Origin: Sipunculus nudus
Taxonomy: Eukaryota > Annelida > Sipuncula > Golfingiida > Sipunculidae
Assembly (NCBI GenBank): GCA_026874595.1
Contig: CM049317.1
Location: 55,152,118 to 55,216,117, forward strand
Reading direction: 5' to 3'
Length of the DNA stretch: 64,000 bases
This document shows, one piece after another, positions 35,061-46,189 of the stretch. How positions within the stretch are numbered: position 1 is the first letter of the stretch; every line of letters starts with the position of its first letter. A program made the position numbers and the translations under genes. Under the pieces are notes generated by a model, which made no database searches, had not been told where the DNA came from, and saw only the letters and a program-made list of their open reading frames with translations.

Positions 35061-35210
35061 CTGTAGCCGCCTAAGATAATGTTCAACCATCTCTATAAAG
35101 TGTTGCTGCCGGTTGCTGTCCACGTGATTTGTTCTGATCAAAATGTCAGAGGTCACGGCCGTTGACGTCACGGCCCACAGGGCCAAATAGAGTAAAGTTT
35201 TGGGTTCCAT
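35061..35210 (-). CDS. Probable first coding exon of a secreted protein
   Basis: Fifty codons from ATG (35,210) to CAG (35,061), ending exactly at a consensus donor CAG|GTAAGT, phase 0. A strong acceptor ends 21 nt before the ATG, so the exon is about 170 bp with a 20-nt 5' leader, implying an upstream non-coding exon. The N-terminus reads like a signal peptide: MEPK, then a hydrophobic stretch YLALWAVTSTAV, with plausible cleavage near residues 19-21. After it comes a polar segment with an amphipathic helix (QQHFIEMVEHYLRRLQ). GC is about 48% against an AT-rich background. The frame is open above the ATG, so an earlier start is conceivable. I do not recognise the family. The helix after the signal faintly recalls the start of TGF-beta/activin propeptides (EMVE...L), but this is speculative. 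Downstream exons were not found. Confidence 0.6.
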
Positions 35211-35230
35211 TATGCGGGATGTAAACGTGT

Positions 35231-35251
35231 CTGGAACGAGAAAAAAAACAG
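35231..35251 (-). other. Splice acceptor with polypyrimidine tract
   Basis: Read on the minus strand the segment is CTG, eight T, CTCGTTCCAG: a pyrimidine-rich tract ending in CAG directly before the 20-nt leader of the 35.1-kb exon. With the donor at 35,055-35,060 it defines a 170-bp exon. Confidence 0.6.
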
Positions 35252-36018
35252 ACATAAAAATTAAAAGTATGCCCACCAAATTCTTTTACTGATATAGCTA
35301 AATAATACTAATATTTGAGTCATCACATTTTTAATTACCGTACTTATGCGAATTTTATTTAGACTTTCATATACACATTTCATATCAGTTTACGCTATGA
35401 CGCTTTTTCTGTGTGTTTTTACCCAAGCCTCGTTTTATGTATTCAGCAACTGTGTTGCATACATTTCACTTTGTAACTCTACTATATATATCTGTACCTC
35501 AGCTTTAGCTGTGCCAACGTCACTGCATTTCCGCTTTATATCCTGTGGCTGTGTTATGTCATTTTAGTTTTACTGTAAACAGAATTTTATGCTGATAAAG
35601 GCTACCCTGGAAGATGTTTAAATAAATAATTAGATAAATAACCAAACACAACTTATCTAGGGTAAATCAGGTGGAAATTACAAACACAGCAAATAATCCG
35701 CTAATTATGATTGCAGACTATATATTATATTTGATACTAAATATATACTGTATATATATATATATATATATACTATATATTATAGTAATTATTTAATTTT
35801 AGTTTAGCGCACAGTAATGGAAGGTAGCCTCTGTTCACTTGCATGTTTTAATTACCCTACAGTGCGGCAACTCAATGCAAGATAAAAAGGCACCCGAATA
35901 CTGTGTGGAGACTCTAATACTGGAGACGCGAAATGGCGCTAGTAGGCAGAAGGCTATTTAAAACACTACTTGTTCTCGATTAAGGATACATAAACTTGTT
36001 TGTTGCAGTACTTTGGCA
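35252..36018. other. No recognised exon; probably 5' intron of the 35.1-kb gene
   Basis: AT-rich with a short TA array at about 35,750-35,772. If the acceptor is real, a leader exon and promoter lie somewhere above this position; I cannot place them. Confidence 0.35.
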
Positions 36019-36275
36019 GGACCGTAAATGGATTACTAAAACTAAAATCATCCCCGCTATACCAACCTATTTTTTAAGAAGCAAAATAATAAACGTGCAT
36101 ACTGGCAGTGACAGCTTAAGAATCTTGTTTACATTACTGCATTTCTGGACCGTAAATGGATTACTAAAACTAAAATCATCCCCGCTATACCGACCCATTT
36201 TTTAAGAAACAAAATAATAAACGTGCGTACTGGCAGAGATGGCTTAAGTATCTTGTCTACATTACTGCATTTCCG
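36019..36275 (+). repeat. 128-bp tandem duplication
   Basis: Two head-to-tail units start with GGACCGTAAATGGATTACTA at 36,019 and 36,147 (period 128 bp). They differ at only about ten positions, so the duplication is relatively recent. Confidence 0.92.
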
Positions 36276-38236
36276 CTCGAGATTTGCAGTGAAAAATAAC
36301 AAATAAATGAGACCATGTTAGAGGCAAGAGTATATTGTCTTTCATTCAGGTCATCAGCTTATTATTTTTGTCAGGTTAGATAATATAACGGCAAATATAT
36401 ATATAAATATATACATTTATTTTCTTATATATATATATTGAGAGGATTGTTTATTCAAGAATTAAAAGAAAATATAGATTTTCAGTGGTTTGGCACGACT
36501 GAAGAATTACTCACTCACCTCTCCCAGGCACTATACACCACTGTGAACAGCAAACGATTTTATGTCCAGCTGCTTGTATCTTAATTTTTCCACTTATTTT
36601 TACCTGCATCTTACTTACTCCATTACATGAAACATACACCAGTATGTTGACCTTGAAGACCTGGTCAGTGGTATTGTTTACATTATTTTGCTAACTGGAA
36701 TGGGACGCGGGGGCACTCTTGTTTTCGAAAAATTTGACTGGTCACTATTTTTGGACGTTTAAAGTACAGGTTAATGTGAGGATGACATTAATTCCACATA
36801 GCTTAACTTAACCTCTAATTTAATTGGAGTAGAAAGACATGAAAGATGAATTGAATGTACGTTTTAAGGCAAGGAAACTGTTCCTGAAGAAAGAAACGGA
36901 AATATGCATACCTCGGTCCCCCTTTTCAGCAGCAATCTTTTTTAATCGTAAGAGACCAATTTTGAGGCCTGGAACGTTCGCCCTCACCCAAACCCAAACC
37001 TTTTCCGGAAATTGCGACTTTGTTTTGTCTTTAATCCTCCTTGGTTGAACCCCTCCTTTTCGTAAAGCGAGCCAGAGTCATGTGCGTTTTTCACATTGAC
37101 TGATCGCACACATTTGTCAGAGCCTTTGTCAAATGTCAGCCCCAACATGCATAAATCCGTCACTGAAAGCAAGGTTATTCATATGCACGGGATTCCTTAA
37201 ATTTGTTTAATTCTGGGCTTGAGGTGACCACAAAGAAAATTCGGTCTTTGCCGGAGGCAGTTCGACTGTTTTCGGTGATAGCCTCCGCTTATATCAGAAA
37301 ACACGCAAAAATCACTCAAAATGATGTGTACATTAAACATTATTAACTCTACTATCGGCCGTGTCACTGAGGGAACAATAACCTTCAAAATGAGGTATAG
37401 AACAGTATCATACGCAACGCGGTTTAGAGAACATTACGAACACAGGTGGACCGAATTCCTTTTATATGTATTAAACTAGACGACCATAGGTCGAACGCTT
37501 GCCGGAAGTTGAAATGACAAAAATACGGACAGACAGTACAAACTATCGGTTTTCTAACAATTGAGTGACTTTCAGAGCGACTGGTGAAAAGTTAGGCATG
37601 TTGAACGACATATATCACACAAAAGAACATGAAAGCTGACAACAACTGACAAACAGACAGACATACTGACAAAGTGACTCAAGCTTTAGACCAGATGACT
37701 TTCCCAGTTTATGAAGAAGACCCAGGGGAAGAAACTAAGCTATACTTTCTGTAACTGAGGTTTATAGATTTAAAGTAATATTGTTCATTCTGTTTTTTAA
37801 ATCATAACAGGAAATAGTGGTATGCAGAATAACAATGGGATCTCTTATTACTCCACCAATCCGACATAGAACAAATCGCTGGTGTGGGGTATGCTATTCT
37901 TATTATTGATATTTTGGTTTATTGATACAACGTGTTTCGCAATGTATGACTGGCCAAGAGTTATTGTAATGGAAATTTTTTACACAACCGAAAACCCCAA
38001 ACAGGGATTAGGATTTTAGTTGCTTCACAAAAAATGACCATGTTTTCCGTATGTATACTTCCGACTACCGTTGCAACTAGAAGGGTATTCAACGCTCTGG
38101 GCTGGGGGAGGGGGGTAGGGCGTGCAACTGAGCGCCAGCTTTCATTTTTGCTAGTAAACCACTGACAAGCGTTATATGACGTACTTTTACTTACTTTATT
38201 AATATCAGACAGGCCTCACTAAATCATATAGAGAGT

Positions 38237-38239
<3 letters not shown>
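36276..38239. other. No recognised feature
   Basis: Unique-looking sequence with a small TA-rich patch near 36,396-36,440. No splice-bounded frame was seen. Confidence 0.4.
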
Positions 38240-38310
<71 letters not shown>

Positions 38311-38311
38311 A
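38240..38311. repeat. (TA)n(TG)n compound microsatellite
   Basis: About 28 TA units followed by a short TG run. Confidence 0.96.
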
Positions 38312-38874
38312 TGTGCGTGTCGTTTTTGGATAAAATGACATGACGGTAACACACGCTTACTCTCAACTACACAATGGTGTATAAGCAACTCCATCGCCGG
38401 GTAAGAGAAACGATAACCTCTCCAAAGTCGCACTTGTTTCATTAATGAGTAGCTCCTTAAACTGTTTACTCCTGGGAGTAACACATAATAGCAGGACTGG
38501 GATCATCGTTTCATATCATCATGTTCTGAGTTAAGTCAGCTAACTAATGTTTTGTCATGGTTTGTTCTGCAGAGTGTTAACGAACAGATTCGTTTAATAC
38601 AAAAAAAAGACATATGAAGTACCATAATGAGAATCGAATAAAAATACATGAGGAATGTAGTCCCATAAACCAGATCCCACAGACGTGTTTGGAAAAACAA
38701 ATGAGTGGTCAATTATCACTTTTGCAGGAATAAAATGCAGCAAAATTCATAAAAAAAAGAGACATGCAACAAATTATTCTAAAGTTAAGTACGCCAATTA
38801 AATTTGAAAAGTGTTATCACTCATAATGTACTCTCGACATTTGACTGACTGAAAGTAAATCGGCGCTCGAGTCG
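38312..38874. other. No recognised feature
   Basis: Unique-looking sequence before SINE copy C1. Confidence 0.4.
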
Positions 38875-39150
38875 GTCACAGGTCTCCGGAAAATCCGGCC
38901 CGCACTGGCACCCTCAGCAACGACAAAATTTGACAGATGAGTCGGTAAACAGTTAGATATTTAAGGCGAAAATAGAAGGCACTGATAGAGTTGAAGCTCG
39001 TAGTGAGAGAGGTGGAGGAAGCCGGATACCCAGAGCGATCCACCGACCTTGGACAGACCACTACAACCCATTCTTATGGCAGAACCTGGGATCGAACCAT
39101 GGTCGCCGGCGGAGAAGGCCGACCGTTTTACCGCTAAGCTGTCCCGGCCC
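38875..39150 (-). mobile_element. Family C tRNA-derived SINE, copy C1
   Basis: On the minus strand the head GGGACAGCTTAGCGGTAAAACGG (from about 39,145) resembles box A, and GGTTCGATCCC (complement of 39,088-39,098) is a canonical box B. The following body GGGTTGTAGTGGTCTGTCC...GGCTTCCTCCACC recurs at 62.2 kb, and GGGTTGTAGTTGTCTCGTCC at 61.5 kb. Head plus unrelated body marks a SINE, not a tRNA gene. The 3' boundary near 38,875 is uncertain, and the CCATGGAGAG tail seen in C3 and C4 is not evident. Confidence 0.72.
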
Positions 39151-41307
39151 AACTCTCGACGTTTGATACACCTGTTTCCGGATTAGTGTTATACATGACG
39201 GTTGAAGCAGGGCGTATAGACCTTTTTCGAGCCAAAACGAGGCTCTTCTGACGTAGCTCATTTTAGGCAGAAAGCTGGGGAAGCCCCTTGCCTCCAGCAC
39301 TCAAGCAAGCACTGAGGCGGTTTCAAAACTACATAAAAATTAATGGTATCCACCTGTTGTGCAGTGCGATGCATATCAAATTGCATGACACTACACAATT
39401 TAAAGAAACTAACTCCGGTATAGAGATTTTATAAAATATGACTATAATGGATTAAGGACAAGGGTTCACACTTGGAAAGTGTGATCTTAAGGAATGTATA
39501 TTGTTAAATTCAATCAGAGCTACCCTTTTCCCTAAATTTGATGTGCTGAACTATAGCTAACTTGATTGCGAAACAATATTTCAAAATTTTCACATTCAAA
39601 TTTAAAATTAAAAGTTTAAAATATAAAAATGCATCTTAATTATAAAACCTTACTGTTATTTTGGGCATAAACGAGGAAATTAGTCCTTATCATCAATTCG
39701 ATCTCCACAGTAAATTAAAATTGTCGATTCAGTCACAAGTCTTGTTTTAAATTTTAAATTTGGCAAACAAGTCCTAATCATCCATTCGATCAGCTCAGTT
39801 AAGTAAAATTGTCGATTCTGTCACACAATAATTCACACTAAAATTCACTATTTGAAGATCGTTTAATAATTAAAAAGATATCGATTAACTATATATTTTG
39901 AGTATTAATTAGGTTTTTGAGCTGAAGTACAGCAAACCTTTGGTGGGTAGGCCTATGTTCCGGTGAAATGGCATTGGGATACACATTCTACTTTTCTAAA
40001 TTTGTTTAAAGTCTAGTTTTAAATGAAACATTTTACTTAAACCTTAAATTTTAATTTGAAATTTAAGAAAAATCTTAAAATATTATGGTACTTTACAGTG
40101 GTAATGATACTTTGCATTAACGATGATGAGGTAAGTCTTAAACTTAAACAGAATTCAATGAAATATTCAGTGTCATCACATTTTATGTTTACAGCCTAAA
40201 ACATAGTGCATTTGAGATTCTCTTAATTAACTAGTTTAAATAAAAAAATGAATACGTTTATATACATTAGCTTCATGTATTGAAGTCGGGAGCATCGAAA
40301 TACATTTCCACTGAAATTGCACGGGCAAGTTTTAATGTAATATTGCGGAAAATGGTGAAAAAATGTGTTAAAAATTTTTAAATATGATAATATTCAATGT
40401 ATACGTTAGAATCTTGTTCTTATCTTGCGTTGTGTCCAACAGGACAGCAAAACCGTAGTGTGATTATTCCATTAAAACAAAATTTTATTCTTATTATTTA
40501 TTTTTAGTTTAAGAATTATTTTTAGAATTAGTTTATTAAATTTAAAATATAAAATTTCGAATTCATTAATAAAAGCGGCCGTGAAGTAAGCATTTAGAAC
40601 AGAAAATATTTTTTGACAAATTTCAGGCCTTAGGCTTTGTGTGAAAAAAACCGCCAAAGCTACCAAAGCAAGGTAGACTTTGTACATAGTAAGTTGCTTG
40701 GTCACACTGGCTTTGGCTGTGAAGTACATCTCCCTTACGGTAGCAGTAACTATCATACTCATATAACAGCACCTTCTGTATATGGCCACATACAAAGTAA
40801 TTGTAAGAGGGCAGTGTCTTGTATGACTTCATTTAAGGCGTTGAGTAAAGGCATGTGCTTTAAATAGACGAAGTATTCACAGATGTCAGGTATTCCAGCT
40901 CAGTTCAGCATCTGTAATTGTCTGACCACAAAGAACCCTCAATAGCATATACGTATCAGGCAGCACTGTATACAATCATCTGTGGTCAATTTGCTCATGT
41001 ACATCTGCTGATGTTGATTGCTTGGCATATGAGGTGCTCTGTTAATTAACGCTGAGTTTGATTGTGAACATTCTAAAGGAAGCGTGGAGTCAGCCATTGT
41101 CGTACCCGGTGGTCAGTGATCAGTGATGGGTGATGTTTGGCCTCCAGGAGGACACCCGGTGCATACGGTATCAATGAGATCAGGTCATATAACAATAAGC
41201 GCGGGAAAATAGGACTATTAAATTAAACTTACTGCGATAGATATATTAGCGATCCCAGTGGGTCTTTTTCTGGAAAGAAAAAAGTATATCCTTTTGCATT
41301 GTTTGTT
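39151..41307. other. No recognised gene; old local duplication
   Basis: Two diverged copies of about 95 bp adjoin near 39,671 and 39,766, sharing AGTCCTWATCATC, ATTCGATC and AAAATTGTCGATTC. A minus-strand frame at 40,472-40,795 has a signal-peptide-like start but no splice support and is not called. Confidence 0.4.
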
Positions 41308-41704
41308 TTCCGCCCGGAGGGTATGCTTTCATTCCCGTTCGTTTGTTTGTGTTTGTGTGTTCGTTCACTATATTATTGACACATTTATGAACGGAATACC
41401 ATTAAAAAATTAACAGAGCACCCCGGGAATACGCCAATGAAAAATCGTTTTGATTTTGGTGCGGATCCAGAGCGAGATCCAGGAAGGACTTCCAGGAAAA
41501 TTACAAAATGCGCAGTCACATATGCCAGATTGAACATTATATTTTGGGCCGGATAAGTAAACGCAAACTTAATGGGGATTATATATGTATCAATGAACCT
41601 TAGAATATGGGCCAATGAATGAATGAAAACACTGGTTGCAGAGTACTTCATGTTAAGGAACGGCCACATGGCGGAAGTCTGCACTCGTGAGAATCCATTT
41701 TTAT
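41308..41704 (+). mobile_element. Family A MITE-like element, copy A4
   Basis: It runs from TTTCCGCCCGGAGGGTATGCTTTCATTCCCGTTCG through CCAGGAAGGACTTCCAGGAAAATTAC and GCCGGATAAGTAAACGCAAAC to CACATGGCGGAAGTCTGCACTCG. Near 41,560-41,640 part of the 3' half seems repeated (ATGGGCCAATGAATGAATGAAAAC), making this copy longer. Both ends are recognisable though mutated. Confidence 0.78.
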
Positions 41705-43161
41705 AGTTTTATATGATTTGTCTGAAATAAAACGAGATAAGATAGGGTTTTTGCTTGATAAAAAAAAAACATAGTTGATTATATACTTAGATACAAATAA
41801 GTTTCAGGTTCGAACCCTGTTTTTTTATTTTATAGTGAAAATAACGAAAAAAATATTCATACTTTTAGAAGTCATTGTCTTTCAACAATATATGAAAAAA
41901 ACTATAAGAACTAGGTATCAACCTACAGATGCCGCACAGATAAGCGCTGCTAAACATATATAATTTATTTATTCCATCGTGATATTTCTTATAAAATGAA
42001 AAGAAATAAAATATATTTTGAAAAGTTTTTGACAGTGTGCATTGAATATTATTCGACATTAATTTAAACAAAAATTCTTCAAATGAATCTGTACAAAACA
42101 AATGTAGAACCAGTATATGGTAAAAAGAACCCAAAGTAAGAGGAAATGGTTCCCCACATATGTCCTAGATAGGAATTATATCTTTTTACAATGATTTGCT
42201 TATCATCAAGGAAGCATCATAAAAAATATAAACATTTTCTATAGACATCCGGTTTATGTTAAAAATAGAGATACGGAGGCGTCACAGGTTTTAAGCCAAA
42301 GAGCTCTGATTGAATCAAGAACTAGAAATTAAACCAACAGAAAAAAAGCTACATTTGAAATATTTATCACCGTGGAAGTAATTTCATGGTGTATGTCAGT
42401 GTAAGCTGATTTGTGGATAAGGATTTAGCTATCAGGCGCACAGGCGCAAATGAAAGACATTAAGATCAGGACATCATAAACCGTGTTATTCAATAATGGA
42501 AGAATCCCATTAAATTCGGTCTTTCCCGTCGCCACGCCAACAGTTACATAAGTCTATCCTTACAGATGCTTATTGGAGAATGTATTTCCGGGATCCTCTT
42601 TTATGGCGTAATGCGGCGTTTCTCTTAAAAAACATGGGTTTTTTACCCTAAAATTCTTCAAAGCTCACATTTACAGTGAACCGTATTAACTCAGCGCCCA
42701 TGCATGGTGGTCTAAAGGATTCATATTTCATTAGGCATTTGAATCTATGGATTACTTTATCCAGACTCTTTTAAAAAAACTCGTCTTTTTAGAATTACGC
42801 ACTGATGGTGAATCATATTCTAGTTTCTTTTATCTTGTTTTGTTTATATGTCTATTTAAATCTATGTGATATATTAGGGACAGATATAAGAAAAAGGATT
42901 AGAGTTAAATGTATCTAAAAAATATTTGTATTACATTAACCAGGTCAACGAGCATTAATGATATAGCATTAATATTCCCTATCGAACGAAGTATAAAGCT
43001 ACGTCATAGCAAAGTTAATAGACAACTGCAACTGTAATTTTTTTTTGTTCTATTGTGTATCAGTTTTGGCACACAGATATAGAGCTGAAAATACAAGCTT
43101 CAACATTTAGTTCAGACTTCTTAATACTCTACAAACTCGATGGCATTAAGAGACCGCATAC
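41705..43161. other. No recognised feature
   Basis: AT-rich unique-looking sequence. No coding or repeat family signal was seen. Confidence 0.42.
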
Positions 43162-43344
43162 CGCATACGGATCCGGAATACCGCACAGCGCTTACGGACC
43201 CTGAATACTACATACCGCATACGGATCCTGAATACTATAGACCTCATACGGATCCGGAATACCACATAGCACATACGGAACCTGAATACTACATACCGCA
43301 TAGGGATCCGGAATACCACATAACCCATATCCGGAATCAGATAC
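43162..43344 (+). repeat. 27-bp minisatellite
   Basis: Six 27-bp units (43,162-43,323) plus a partial seventh, each like CGCATACGGATCCGGAATAC plus seven variable bases. Units tend to alternate between CCGGAATACC and CCTGAATACT, hinting at a 54-bp higher order. Because 27 is a multiple of three, both strands stay open and would encode 9-residue repeats (PHTDPEYYI on the plus strand). No flanking splice or start context suggests translation. Confidence 0.93.
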
Positions 43345-44632
43345 TATCCGATCCGGTATACTACAAGGATCCTTACCATACTTTACCGTGTGGTGCATAA
43401 GCGCAGGAAATACCGCGGTTGGATTCATATTCGCGAAGTTGAATATTCGCGATTTTCAATTAATCGGTGTTTCGCTATGAATTCATTTTCGTTATTTACA
43501 AAACAATACTGATATAATGTACTTATCCATTATTATATCAGTTACTTATTATGCACGCAAAATGTATACATTTGTAAGAAGGGCCAAGGGAACATCGAAT
43601 CAATATTTGAACGTTTGACGTATTCAATTGAGATCCCATATATCACATCTAACCAGAAACTCTGTATAGACCATGTTTTTTTCATTTTTGTTTTGTATTT
43701 TTGATATGTAAAAATAGGGAACATAAATTTCAATGGCTTTTTGGTTTCCTGTGAGAACCAGTAATTTGCTGTGCTTATTTTTATTTATTTTTTATTTTTT
43801 ATTTTTTGCCAGTGTCGATCCCTGCAGGTTAAGTGTATGTAGTCGACTATGCAGAATCGATTTATGGGGACCCAAATTCCATTGAATCGGACCTCCGTTT
43901 ACTATCTTGAACTGAACGTTTGTATCTAACGGATTGTAAGTTTGAAATTGCTAAAGTGCTTGCACCATGACAAATAAAAAAATCTGACTCTTGCTTGTTT
44001 GAAGGCACGTTTGCAAACAACTGGTTTCGAGGTCCAGGACAGAAAAGAGACCCAGACCATTTCGCTTCGGGGCGACAACGATACAAAGACGACCCAGACT
44101 AAAACCGAGACGCGCAAAAATTTGGTCTCGGCACCTACCTCACTGCTGTCTGAAGAAATTATATATAACTGTTTGCAATGTACACGCTGTCGTGTTGTAT
44201 ATATGATTTCTCGGTCGGGTTTCCGGATTTTTATTGTGGCTCAATGGTTGAAGAAATGGATATTAAAAAGTAAATTAAAAAGTGGGTGATATCCTGGGAA
44301 TCCACCAACAGAGTTTCTGTTGATATTCTAGATCAGGTATATGCCCAATCTCGCTGATTTTCTTAAAACTGTTAAACTGTACATTTTTTAAAATAAATAA
44401 TACAGATTCCAGGATTCCCATATCAAAGATACACATACACTAATACATACATATACATGCCGTTCACCTCAAAATACACAAATGACTTTTTAGTATTACA
44501 AGATTATCTTACTTGCAGCTAACACCATAAACCTTAAATGACGAACAAGAGTTTCGTCACATTGACACTCGCAGATTTTAAGTATATTTCGAGACAAATA
44601 TCTTACTACATGATAAAAAAACTGGAAATCTG
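43345..44632. other. No recognised feature
   Basis: Unique-looking sequence with a T-rich patch near 43,770-43,808. A direct repeat of ATATTCGCGA lies near 43,427-43,453. Confidence 0.4.
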
Positions 44633-44945
44633 CCAGCCTCCTCCATGTTTAGGTTCCAGAATTGTTTTGCATTCACTTATTCGGCCCGTATTCCAACGTT
44701 TATTCGTGCATAATTGACTGCCTGTACATTTTTTAAATATTCCTTAATGACGTTCCTAAATCCGGATCATGTGCTGAGTCCACACCAAAATCTAAACGAC
44801 TCTTCATTTGCCCTTCCCTAAATGCCATTGAAATGTTACGAGTTTCCGTTCATGATTGCGTGAGTTATTTGTGAATGAACATGCACATAAACACACGAAC
44901 ACAAACATACGAACGGGAATGAAAACATACACTCCTGACTGAGGC
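44633..44945 (-). mobile_element. Family A MITE-like element, copy A5
   Basis: Minus-strand copy. On the plus strand it reads from GCCTCCTCCATG (mutated GGCGGAGG end) through TGCATTCACTTATTCGGCCC, AATCCGGATCATG and CATGATTGCGTGAG, to the AC-rich leader ACACACGAACACAAACATACGAACGGGAATG. Confidence 0.76.
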
Positions 44946-45565
44946 TAATTAATGTTGAAGTTACAAAATGGTGAATCCGAATTATTCTTTGGGGTTTTAT
45001 TGGATTAACGTTTAGTTAAAGAACTTATGAAGGCAGTTGTGTGAACTAGATGCCTTCAATTGTAAAAGACGAATCAGTTATTGGCATCTTATCGCATATA
45101 TAATTTCTGCGGTCAGTTCGACACATGATTATTCGTTAATTAGAATCTAATTTAAAGACTGTAACGGAAAGTATCACGTGTTTAGGGTTAAAGAAACGGA
45201 CCTAAGCTTTAGGCTTTTTTATAAACCTGATACTAATTGAATACTACCTAATCAATCAGGTTTTAGACGGTGACACCACGAAATGTCAAGTCAATAAATT
45301 TCTATAAATCCACAATAATATCAGGTCAATAAACTGAAGATTTGGTTCAGGCAATGTTTGTAACAAAAAATGGATGTATATTAAGATAAAGAATGTTGCC
45401 TGAAAAAAAACAACAATGATCTCTGGTGTCTTAGCTCCGCATATAAAAAGAACTTTACGTTTTATGGTGGTCTACTTTCGTTATTTCAAAAAGAAAACGT
45501 CACTCCATATAATCATAGCATGTTTCCAACTTAAACAATGGTGACACAAGTTGCTATTTAAACTC
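44946..45565. other. No recognised feature
   Basis: Unique-looking AT-rich sequence between two mobile elements. Confidence 0.4.
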
Positions 45566-45915
45566 CCAACCGACTTATGTGGTAGAGAAGCAGAATTCAG
45601 GACTCAGAGCCGGGAGGTCGTGAGTTCAAATCTTAACCGAGGAGTTGTGTGTTTTTTTTTACTGTCGGCCCCAATCTAAGATGAGCGCTCTGCAGGCTAA
45701 ATGAAAAAGCCGTGCATTACTCAAAACGAGTGCGTCTTTAGGGGGGGGGGGTCCTTGTTGTAATGACCTAAGAATGGGAATGATTAAACAGCCAGGATCC
45801 GCAGGTGCGGTACACACATGGCCTGGGTTACATCAGGAAACGAATAAAACAGTCATGTAGTCTTAAACCGAATGGAACTCAGCAGCTGTACATGCAAAGA
45901 TTGGGAATAAGATAG
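45566..45915 (+). mobile_element. Family B tRNA-derived SINE, copy B2
   Basis: The tRNA-like head has GTGGTAGAGAAGC and box B GAGTTCAAATCTT (45,622-45,634). Body blocks GATGAGCGCTCTGCAGGCTAA, ACGAGTGC with an 11-G run (45,741-45,751), GGATCCGCAGGTGCGG, AACCGAATGGAACTC and GTACATGCAAAGAT match B1. Its 3' tail GGGAATAAGATAG is cut by the TRIM at 45,916, so the TRIM inserted in or beside the SINE tail. Confidence 0.8.
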
Positions 45916-46071
45916 TGTTACGCAGAAAAATTGTTCAGGAGAAAACATTGGGCCATTCCCGGATTCGAACTCATATTGCTGGCGCAAAAGTCCGGCGTAC
46001 CAACCGCTTCGCTAGCAGAGGAAGCTTCACTAGAGAGACAGTTCGGTCCGCTTTTATGTCACCCCGTAACA
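45916..46071 (-). repeat. 3' LTR of the TRIM (D2), with tRNA-like boxes
   Basis: 156 bp, about 87% identical by eye to the 5' LTR. TATA-like CATAAAAG (complement of 46,051-46,058), box A TAGCGAAGCGGTTGG (complement of 46,000-46,014) and box B TGAGTTCGAATCC (complement of 45,961-45,973) are all present. Confidence 0.82.
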
Positions 46072-46082
46072 CATCCTCTCTT
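46072..46082 (-). other. Polypurine tract
   Basis: AAGAGAGGATG on the minus strand, immediately before the TGTTACG of the 3' LTR; the expected place for plus-strand priming. Confidence 0.6.
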
Positions 46083-46177
46083 AAGAGCATTCTGCTATCA
46101 GAAGAAGACTAATTAATCCAGGAGTCACACTTTGGTGAGCTTATTCCCTGGCCACAAAGTTTACTGTCACGTTTAAT

Positions 46178-46186
46178 GAGCCCCCA
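46178..46186 (-). other. Primer-binding site (proline-tRNA type)
   Basis: TGGGGGCTC on the minus strand, three bases inside the 5' LTR. Its complement GAGCCCCCA equals the 3' end of proline tRNAs plus CCA. Only nine bases match; the rest has diverged. Confidence 0.65.
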
Positions 46187-46189
46187 TTT

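Noticed and set aside
39077-39149. tRNA gene on the minus strand
   Set aside because: The tRNA-like part is joined to the family C body shared with 61.4 and 62.2 kb; it does not close as a standard cloverleaf by eye.
43140-43428. Repetitive protein frames on both strands
   Set aside because: Explained by a 27-bp minisatellite without stops; no splice, start or transcript evidence.
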